A DNA stretch of 64,000 nt from positions 539,144 to 603,143 of the forward strand of contig FUZR01000001.1 of NCBI GenBank assembly GCA_900167895.1, in the 5' to 3' direction. Below are positions 58,211 through 64,000 of this stretch, piece after piece. The notes under the pieces were generated by a model. The model was not told the DNA's origin, made no database searches, and saw only the letters and a program-made list of their open reading frames with translations. Position 1 is the first letter of the stretch. Every line of letters begins with the position of its first letter. A program made the translations under genes and the position numbers. The stretch is from Bacteroidales bacterium WCE2004 (GTDB taxonomy: Bacteria > Bacteroidota > Bacteroidia > Bacteroidales > UBA932).

Positions 58211-61200
58211 TTACATCATCATCGGACCGCCCATCATCGGGCCGCCCATCGGCATACCGCCGCCGCGACCGCCACGGCCGCCACGGCCGCCCGGCATGCC
58301 GCCCATCCGGCCGCGTCCCTGTCCACGGCCCATGGAGCCGAAGTTGTAGGAGAACGAGAGGATGATGTAACGGCCGAGCGTCTTGCTGGTGGCTTCGACG
58401 TGACGGTTGTTGGAGTCGGTGACACGCAGGTTGCGGGACTGGCCCAGGAGGTCGGCCACATAGAGCGAGAGGTTGGCGGAGCCAAGCGTCTTGCTGATGG
58501 TCGCGTTGATGATCATCTGAGGATCCTGCGGCGTGGTGAAACCATTGTACCAGCGGTAGTTGGCGTTGGCGGTCAGGGAGATGCCCGGCGCCATCCAGTT
58601 CCAGGTCAGTTCGGCCGTGGCCATGTTGGTCCAGGTCGTGGTATTCTTGGAATCTATACCGGCCGCCGCCATCCGCTCCTCATATTCTTTGACCAGCGAC
58701 TCGTCGCCCTTGTGGCGGTACTGGGTGTGGTTCATGTTGGTGCTCGCGCCGATGGAGGCCTGCAGCGAGGTACCGCGGTAGGTCAGGCGGAGACGCTCGT
58801 TGACCGAGTAGTTGTCGGTGTAGTGCTCCACGACGTGCGCCTTGTAGAAGGCAGGATCGGCAAACTTGCCGACGATCTCGTTGATGAAATCGTAGAAGTC
58901 GCTCTCATAATACTTGGACATGTCCACGTTGCTGCCCTCGAAGGAGAAGGACTGGTTCCAGTTGGCGCCCGTGTTGTTGTTGATCGAGAAGGCGGAGCCG
59001 CGGCCCAGCGGGGTGTTGCTGAACATGTTGAATCCGGCGTTCTTCGTGGTCGGGGCGTTGAACGGAATCGAGTAGGAGACACCCTTCTCGTCGCGGATGG
59101 ACATGTTGGCGATCGGGTTCTGGGTGAAGCCGCCGTTCACACGGATGTTGAACGAGGAGAAGGTGAGCCGGTTGGTGCTCCGGTACTCAGCATTGATGTT
59201 GTGCTGGAAGTACGGGGTCAGGGAAGGGTTACCCAGCGTCTGGTTCAGCACGTTGGACGGATCCGGCGTCGGCTGGAGCTGCTGGATGGACGGCTGGCTG
59301 GAGGTACCGCGGTAGAAGAACCGGATGGTCTTGTCGTCGGTGAAGTTGTAGAACATCATCACCTGCGGGGAGAAGTTCCAGCGGTTGTCTTCGTATTCCT
59401 GCGGCACATAGGCGCCGGAGGCCATGTTGTAGGTCTTCGTGCTGTTGAAGGTATACTGCGGCATGGCGGAGAAGCCGGCCTGCAGGTGCAGCTGGTCGTT
59501 CTGGAAGAGGACGTTGGCGCCGATCTCGTGACGCCGGTTGAGGTTCACGGTACCGTTGGAATACCGGGGATCGAAGGCGCGGTCGTTGAAGAGGTCGTAG
59601 GAATTCTTCTCGGAGATAGACTTGCTCCAGTTGTAGGAGTAGTTGCCCTCGAGGTAGAAGTAGTTGCCGAGCGGCTCGGTATAGGTCAGCCGCGTGTTGA
59701 CCGAGTAGTTCTGCTGGTCCTGGAGGACATTCTGGTTCAGCTGGGTCCCGCCCGTCTTCACACCGTCGGTATAGAAGTTGGTCACGCTGTTGTTGATGGC
59801 ATCCATGTCGTTCTTCGACAGGTTGAAGTTGACGTTGGCCGTGAGGGTACGGCCCGGGATGCCGAGACGCTGGCGGAACAGGAAGAAGCCCTGCGCGCTG
59901 AAGTTCTTGTTGACGCCGGTATTGTTCTCCTCGGAGTCGTTGCGCTTGATGTTGTATTTTTTGCTCCCGTCTTTGTCCAGGAAGTTCTCGGTCTCGTTGT
60001 GCTGCGTATAGTCGCCGCCGCCGAAGCGGATGCTCGGCTGGAAGAGGATCGACGTGTTCTCGGAGAACTTGTGCTCCAGACGGAGGCCGATGTTGTGGCC
60101 GTAGGAGTTGTTGACGCCGTTGGCGTAGCGGTTCTCCTTGTTGTTGCCCATGCTGGTCTCGAAGGATTCGGTCGAGGTGTTGGACTCGGAAAGGCTGTTG
60201 CTGTTGTTGTAGTTGTAGTTGCCGCCGAGCTCCATCCGGTCGTCGAAGAAGTTGGACGCGGCGTTCAGGCCGCCCATGTAGTTGGTGCTGATGCCGCCCA
60301 TGCCCATCATGCCGCCCATGCCGCCCATCATGCCACCCATCATGCCGCCCATCATGTTGCCGGAGAAGTTGGTGGCGCCCATGACGTTGGCGTTGTTGGC
60401 GTTGGCGATGAGGGAGATCTGCGTGTTGTCAGAGAAGCGGCCCAGGAAGGCGTTGCCGCTGAAGCGCCAGTCGTTGAGGTCGTTGTTCTTGGACGGCACG
60501 TCGTGGCCGACACCTGCGGTGACGCGGCCGACGATGCCCTGCATCATGCCCTGAGGCACGGTGAGGTCGATGACCGTCTCCTCCTGTCCGTCGTCGATGC
60601 CGGTAAACTCGGCCTGCTCGGACTTCTTGCGGATGACCTTGAGCTTCTTGACCAGCTTGGCGGGGATGTTCTGCGAGGCGATCTGGGGATCGTCGAGGAA
60701 GAACGTCTTGCCCTGCACCGTGATCTTGCTCACGGACTGTCCGTTGACCGTGATCGTACCGTTGTCGGCGACCTCGATGCCCGGCATCTTCTTGAGGAGG
60801 TCGACCAGGTTGTCGTTGTCGGTCGTGAGGAAGGACGAGGCGTTGTACTCGATCGTATCTTTCTTGACGATCACCGCGTTGCCGATGGCGGAAACCTCCG
60901 CCGACTCGAGCAGTTCGCGGTCGAGCTTCATCTTGATCTTACCGAGATCGATGTCCTTGGAATCCATCTTGACCTGGGCGGAATAGGGCAGATAGCCCAG
61001 CAGCTCCGCCACGATGGCGTAAGATCCGTTCCTGACGGATTCGAGAGTAAAAGTACCCTTGTCGTCAGACAGGATGTACTTCGCGGGTTTGGACTGGCCA
61101 TCCCGCGTCAGGGAGATCGTCGCAAAGCCAAGCGGCTCGCCGGTCGACTCGTCGACCAGGACTCCCTTGACGTTCTGGGCGGACAGGCCAAGCCCCAGCA

Positions 61201-61240
61201 TCATCCCTGCTGAAAGCAGGAACAGTTTCGCAAAATTCAT
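58211..61240 (-). CDS. Large outer membrane beta-barrel protein, TonB-receptor-like, with Met/Gly-rich segments
   Basis: A 1009-residue outer membrane protein. A signal peptide (cut after GLSAQ) is followed by a carboxypeptidase-regulatory-like domain (VKGVLVDESTGEPLGFATI), then a plug-like part (MPGIEVADNGTITVNGQSV), then a long barrel of the outer membrane beta-barrel family, as in TonB-dependent transporters without an adjoining SusD. Two features stand out: a Met/Gly-rich stretch near 290-330 (GGMMGGMMGGMGG) and a Gly/Arg/Met-rich C-terminal tail of about 40 residues ending GGPMMM after the last barrel strand (YIILSFSYNFG). It is a single gene with its own terminator. Substrate unknown. 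Confidence 0.9.
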   Translation of the reverse strand: MNFAKLFLLSAGMMLGLGLSAQNVKGVLVDESTGEPLGFATISLTRDGQSKPAKYILSDDKGTFTLESVRNGSYAIVAELLGYLPYSAQVKMDSKDIDLGKIKMKLDRELLESAEVSAIGNAVIVKKDTIEYNASSFLTTDNDNLVDLLKKMPGIEVADNGTITVNGQSVSKITVQGKTFFLDDPQIASQNIPAKLVKKLKVIRKKSEQAEFTGIDDGQEETVIDLTVPQGMMQGIVGRVTAGVGHDVPSKNNDLNDWRFSGNAFLGRFSDNTQISLIANANNANVMGATNFSGNMMGGMMGGMMGGMGGMMGMGGISTNYMGGLNAASNFFDDRMELGGNYNYNNSNSLSESNTSTESFETSMGNNKENRYANGVNNSYGHNIGLRLEHKFSENTSILFQPSIRFGGGDYTQHNETENFLDKDGSKKYNIKRNDSEENNTGVNKNFSAQGFFLFRQRLGIPGRTLTANVNFNLSKNDMDAINNSVTNFYTDGVKTGGTQLNQNVLQDQQNYSVNTRLTYTEPLGNYFYLEGNYSYNWSKSISEKNSYDLFNDRAFDPRYSNGTVNLNRRHEIGANVLFQNDQLHLQAGFSAMPQYTFNSTKTYNMASGAYVPQEYEDNRWNFSPQVMMFYNFTDDKTIRFFYRGTSSQPSIQQLQPTPDPSNVLNQTLGNPSLTPYFQHNINAEYRSTNRLTFSSFNIRVNGGFTQNPIANMSIRDEKGVSYSIPFNAPTTKNAGFNMFSNTPLGRGSAFSINNNTGANWNQSFSFEGSNVDMSKYYESDFYDFINEIVGKFADPAFYKAHVVEHYTDNYSVNERLRLTYRGTSLQASIGASTNMNHTQYRHKGDESLVKEYEERMAAAGIDSKNTTTWTNMATAELTWNWMAPGISLTANANYRWYNGFTTPQDPQMIINATISKTLGSANLSLYVADLLGQSRNLRVTDSNNRHVEATSKTLGRYIILSFSYNFGSMGRGQGRGRMGGMPGGRGGRGGRGGGMPMGGPMMGGPMMM

Positions 61241-61244
61241 ACAA

Positions 61245-61805
61245 TCACTTTTTTACACGCTCCGGATTGGACGCGACAAACTTCTCCCAACTACTGGCCG
61301 CCTGCACGGATGCAAGCGGGCTGGTTAATTGGTAGAAATGACACATTGCGATGGCAAGTGCATCTGTGGCGTCGAGATATTTGCTATCAATTTTAATGCC
61401 AAGAGTACGCTGTACGATCAGGGAAACCTGCTCTTTTGAAGCGGCCCCGTTGCCGCAGATGGCCATCTTGGCTTTTCGGGGGGCGTACTCGTAGACTTTG
61501 ACCCCCCGGTCCAGGCCGGCGATCATCGCCGCACCCTGGGCCCTGCCCAGCTTGAGGATCACCTGGGCGTTCTTGCCGTAGAAGGGAGATTCGACCGCCA
61601 GGTCGTCGGGACGGTGCAGGTCGCACAGCGCCCCCACCTTCTCGTGGATGACCTCCAGCTTCTCGTAGGCGGATTCTATCTTGCGCAGGTCCACCACGCC
61701 CATGTCGAGGTAGTGCGGATGGCCTGCCGCATCCACGCGCACGACCCCGAAACCCAAAATGTTGGTTCCGGGGTCGATGCCGAGGATGACTCTTTCTTTA
61801 GTCAA
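61245..61805 (-). CDS. ruvC: Crossover junction endodeoxyribonuclease RuvC
   Basis: A 186-residue Holliday-junction resolvase. The four acidic catalytic residues can be placed: Asp in ILGIDPGTNILGFG, Glu in LAVESPFYGKNAQ, and the Asp pair in YLDATDALAIAMCH. KLGRAQGAAMIAG and APRKAKMAICGNGAASKEQV are standard. The start is TTG at 61805, overlapping the last 8 nt of serS; no better start fits the N-terminal strand. Length is typical. Confidence 0.95.
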   Translation of the reverse strand: MTKERVILGIDPGTNILGFGVVRVDAAGHPHYLDMGVVDLRKIESAYEKLEVIHEKVGALCDLHRPDDLAVESPFYGKNAQVILKLGRAQGAAMIAGLDRGVKVYEYAPRKAKMAICGNGAASKEQVSLIVQRTLGIKIDSKYLDATDALAIAMCHFYQLTSPLASVQAASSWEKFVASNPERVKK

Positions 61806-63069
61806 TTTTGTCGAAACCTGTGTAGGGACGGAGGATCTCAGGGATCACGATACCCTCCGGCGTCTGATTGTCCTCGAGGAGGGCGGCCACGACGCGCGGA
61901 AGTGCCAGGGAGCTGCCATTGAGCGTATGCGCGAGCTGGGTCTTTCCATCAGCGTCGCGGTAGCGCAGGTGCAGGCGGTTGGCCTGGTAGGTTTCGAAGT
62001 TGGAGACGGAAGAGATCTCCAGCCAGCGGCCCTGGGCCGCAGACCAGAGTTCGAAGTCGTAGGTGATGGCGGAGGTGAAGCTCATGTCGCCGCCGCAAAG
62101 CCGCAGGATGCGGTATTTGAGGCCGAGCTTGTTGACGAGGGACTCCACGTGGGCGACCATGTCGTCCAGCGCCTTGTAGGAATCCTCCGGCTTCTCCACG
62201 CGCACGATCTCGACCTTGTCGAACTGGTGCAGGCGGTTCAGGCCGCGGACGTCCTTGCCGTAGGAGCCGGCCTCGCGGCGGAAGCACGGCGTGTAGGCCG
62301 TCAGGCGCTGCGGGATCTCGTTCTCCGCCAGGATGACGTCGCGGAAGATGTTGGTCACGGGCACTTCGGCCGTCGGGACCATATAGAAATCATCCACCTC
62401 GGCGTGGTACATCTGGCCCTCCTTGTCGGGGAGCTGGCCCGTGCCGAAGCCGGAATCGCGGTTGACCATCACGGGAGGTTCGACCTCCTTGTAGCCGGCC
62501 GCGGTGTTGCAGTCGAGGAAGAAGTTGATCAGCGCACGCTGCAGCTTGGCACCCTTGCCCTTGTAGACGGGGAAGCCGGCGCCGGTGATCTTGACTCCGA
62601 GGTCGAAGTCGATGATGTCGTATTTCTTGGCGAGCTCCCAGTGCGGCAGGGCGCCCTCGGGGAGGTTGACCTCCGGGCCGCCCATCTTGACAACCTCGTT
62701 GTCTTCAGCGCCCTTGCCCGGCTTGACCAGGCTGCAAGGAGTGTTGGGCATCAGCACGAGCTGCGCCTCCAGCTCGGCGGCGGCCTCGTCCATCTGGGCA
62801 AGGAGTTCAGCCGAGCGGGCCTTGAGCGCCGCGACCTCGGCCTTGGCGGCCTCGGCGGCGTCGCGCTGCCCCTGCTTCATCAGGCCGCCGATCTCGGCCG
62901 CCTTCTGCTTCTGCTGGGCAAGCAGCGCATCGCTCTCCGTCTGGAGGCTGCGGCGGCGCGCGTCGAGCTCGAGCACCTTGTCTACGATCGGCTGCGCGTC
63001 GAAATTCTTGATTTTCAATTTCTCGATGACGGCTTTCGGGTCATCGCGAAGCATCTTGAGCGTCAACAT
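61798..63069 (-). CDS. serS: Seryl-tRNA synthetase
   Basis: A 423-residue class II synthetase. The N-terminal coiled-coil arm that grips tRNA-Ser spans about 30-105 (Lys/Glu/Ala-rich, LLAQQKQKAAEIGGLM). Motif 2 is TPCFRREAGSYGKDVRGLNRLHQFDKVE and motif 3 LNGSSLALPRVVAALLEDNQ; TAEVPVTN is the serine-site loop. Length is normal. It lies downstream of rpmA past a terminator-like hairpin and overlaps ruvC by 8 nt. Confidence 0.98.
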   Translation of the reverse strand: MLTLKMLRDDPKAVIEKLKIKNFDAQPIVDKVLELDARRRSLQTESDALLAQQKQKAAEIGGLMKQGQRDAAEAAKAEVAALKARSAELLAQMDEAAAELEAQLVLMPNTPCSLVKPGKGAEDNEVVKMGGPEVNLPEGALPHWELAKKYDIIDFDLGVKITGAGFPVYKGKGAKLQRALINFFLDCNTAAGYKEVEPPVMVNRDSGFGTGQLPDKEGQMYHAEVDDFYMVPTAEVPVTNIFRDVILAENEIPQRLTAYTPCFRREAGSYGKDVRGLNRLHQFDKVEIVRVEKPEDSYKALDDMVAHVESLVNKLGLKYRILRLCGGDMSFTSAITYDFELWSAAQGRWLEISSVSNFETYQANRLHLRYRDADGKTQLAHTLNGSSLALPRVVAALLEDNQTPEGIVIPEILRPYTGFDKID

Positions 63070-63084
63070 AATCTTCTTCTATTA

Positions 63085-63122
63085 AAAAAGGACCCACACC
63101 TGTCTCGAAGTGCAAGTCCTTT
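63085..63122 (-). terminator. Terminator after rplU-rpmA
   Basis: On the minus strand AAAGGACTTGCAC pairs through a 13-bp stem (with G-T pairs) to GTGTGGGTCCTTT, followed by six T. It lies between rpmA and serS and may attenuate or end transcription. Confidence 0.7.
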
Positions 63123-63145
63123 GATTCAACTCGAATCCCCCGAGA

Positions 63146-63406
63146 CTAGTTCTCAAAAGGGATCACCGACACGTAGGATTTGTTCTCTCTCTTGCGGGTG
63201 AACTTCACGGTGCCGTCGATCAGGGCGTACAGCGTGTGATCCTTGCCCATGCCCACGTTGCGGTCCGGATTGTGGACCGTGCCGCGCTGGCGGACGATGA
63301 TATTGCCGGCTTTCACGACCTCGCCGCCGAATTTCTTGAGACCCAGGCGCTTGCTCTGCGACTCACGACCGTTCTTGGAACTGGATTGACCTTTCTTGTG
63401 TGCCAT
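63146..63406 (-). CDS. rpmA: 50S ribosomal protein L27
   Basis: An 86-residue L27 reaching the peptidyl-transferase centre. The start [20 protein letters not shown] and [21 protein letters not shown] are canonical, with [18 protein letters not shown] following. It has no N-terminal extension of the Firmicutes kind that needs cleavage. It lies 5 nt downstream of rplU. Confidence 0.98.
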   Translation of the reverse strand: MAHKKGQSSSKNGRESQSKRLGLKKFGGEVVKAGNIIVRQRGTVHNPDRNVGMGKDHTLYALIDGTVKFTRKRENKSYVSVIPFEN

Positions 63407-63411
63407 AACTC

Positions 63412-63723
63412 TTAAGCGATTTCGTTGATCTTGATCTTGGAAAGTTTCTGACGGTGGCCGTTGAGCTTCTGGAAGCCCTTGCGGCGGATCTTCTTGAAGA
63501 CAATCACCTTGTCAGCCTTGACTTCATCGTCGAGGACGGTGGCCTTGACCACAGCACCCTCAACATAGGGAGCGCCCACCTTGACAGCCGCGTCGTCCGC
63601 GACGAGGAGGACCTTCTTGAACTCCACATCAGCACCCTTGGCATCGGCGAGCCGCTGCACAAAGATTTCGTTGCCAGCCTCAACTTTAAACTGCTGGCCT
63701 GCAATGTCTACGATTGCGTACAT
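63412..63723 (-). CDS. rplU: 50S ribosomal protein L21
   Basis: A 103-residue L21. [20 protein letters not shown] at the start and the C-terminal [20 protein letters not shown] with [10 protein letters not shown] match the family. It heads the rplU-rpmA unit. The upstream 100 nt (63724-63830) include a CTGCC/GGCAG hairpin near 63758-63771 and a TAATTTCG box-like sequence near 63820, one base off the consensus, so a leader with some regulation is possible. Confidence 0.98.
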   Translation of the reverse strand: MYAIVDIAGQQFKVEAGNEIFVQRLADAKGADVEFKKVLLVADDAAVKVGAPYVEGAVVKATVLDDEVKADKVIVFKKIRRKGFQKLNGHRQKLSKIKINEIA

Positions 63724-63934
63724 CTTAAAACTTATTAAAAGTTTCGGCCGTAAGCGTCTGCCGGAAGGCAGCTCTTTATCAATGGCTTAACGGTCATCAA
63801 ATCTATTTTGGGCTGCGAAATTACACAAAAAACTCCGATCTGCCAAATATTTCTCGCTTTTTACGTGCGCGCGCAGCAAAAAAGAACGCGCGGCCGCAGG
63901 GGCCACGCGTGTATCTCAAAAGGTGAAAGCAGGA

Positions 63935-64000
63935 TTACTCCTCCTCCAGACGCAGGTGCTGGACATAGATAGCCTTCTGCTTCGCAATGCGGCGGACTTC
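63935..64000 (-). CDS. C-terminal end of an unidentified gene, cut by the window edge
   Basis: Only 21 codons and a TAA stop are visible on the minus strand; the peptide is EVRRIAKQKAIYVQHLRLEE plus a final Glu. The charged, helical end suggests a real coding end, and a GC-rich hairpin (ACGCG and GGCC paired with GGCC and CGCGT, about 63886-63910) follows it as a likely terminator. The family cannot be told from so little. Confidence 0.5.
   Translation of the reverse strand, partial: EVRRIAKQKAIYVQHLRLEEE

Noticed and set aside
58400-61213. A 937-codon plus-strand frame opposite the large outer membrane protein
   Set aside because: A Val/Gly/Glu-rich shadow of the barrel gene with no domain.

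Overview
The window looks like a chromosomal segment of a GC-rich member of the order Bacteroidales. Four things point there: the promoter boxes have the Bacteroidetes form TAnnTTTG; an UpxY-type antiterminator heads a polysaccharide operon; there are Bacteroidetes-style small proteins (a histone H1-like 58-mer and a COX24-like 29-mer); and there is a carboxypeptidase-regulatory/TonB-type outer membrane protein and a clostripain-like lipoprotein. The genus cannot be fixed from the sequence. No tRNA, rRNA or CRISPR array was seen.

Region 1 (1-24.8 kb, all minus strand) is one long surface-polysaccharide locus read from right to left. It opens with a promoter and a hairpin-rich leader (24.63-24.80 kb), then the UpxY-type antiterminator, a UDP-glucose dehydrogenase and a YjbH-like outer membrane protein. 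A low-GC central part (about 7-21.8 kb) carries a TagD-like cytidylyltransferase, Wzx flippase, CapA-like protein, GNAT, ATP-grasp enzyme, LicD, Wzy-like polymerase and a GT4 glycosyltransferase. A GC-rich block (1.97-7.05 kb) follows with a NeuD-like acyltransferase and a complete small acyl-synthesis set (two acyl carrier proteins, two short-chain reductases, an AMP ligase, a KAS III enzyme). A secreted beta-helix protein and a priming sugar transferase cut by the window edge end it. Two cassettes that look like defence systems sit inside this locus: an ATPase plus a putative PD-(D/E)XK nuclease (19.8-21.8 kb), and a PHP-ATPase plus a 77-residue protein plus a Lit-like HExxH peptidase (15.1-18.7 kb).

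Region 2 (24.8-29.9 kb) holds a C11 cysteine peptidase lipoprotein, the dTDP-rhamnose genes rfbA-rfbC-rfbD, and a 1.2-kb non-coding stretch rich in low-complexity tracts, hairpins and repeats. RfbD carries an unusual Ser/Thr/Pro/Gln-rich insertion. A 109-bp repeat from the non-coding stretch recurs inverted at 42.3 kb in a second non-coding region (41.98-42.92 kb).

Region 3 (29.9-64 kb) is mostly housekeeping: a histone-like protein, pth, ribosomal protein L25, an M6 protease and lipoprotein, tpiA, tyrS-rbfA-lolC-like, metY-like, manA, two envelope proteins, a DJ-1 family protein, glmS, an S4 protein, a zinc membrane peptidase, rng, a COX24-like protein, HU, lon, ung, coaD, a thioredoxin-like protein, lnt, rluA-type, a PASTA protein, a LysE-type exporter, a large outer membrane protein, ruvC, serS, rpmA and rplU. 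Between lon and ung lies a RAYT-type HUH transposase flanked on both sides by near-identical paired palindromes, a REPtron-like unit.

Many monocistronic genes have the TAnnTTTG box only 4-8 nt before the start codon, which suggests widespread leaderless transcription.
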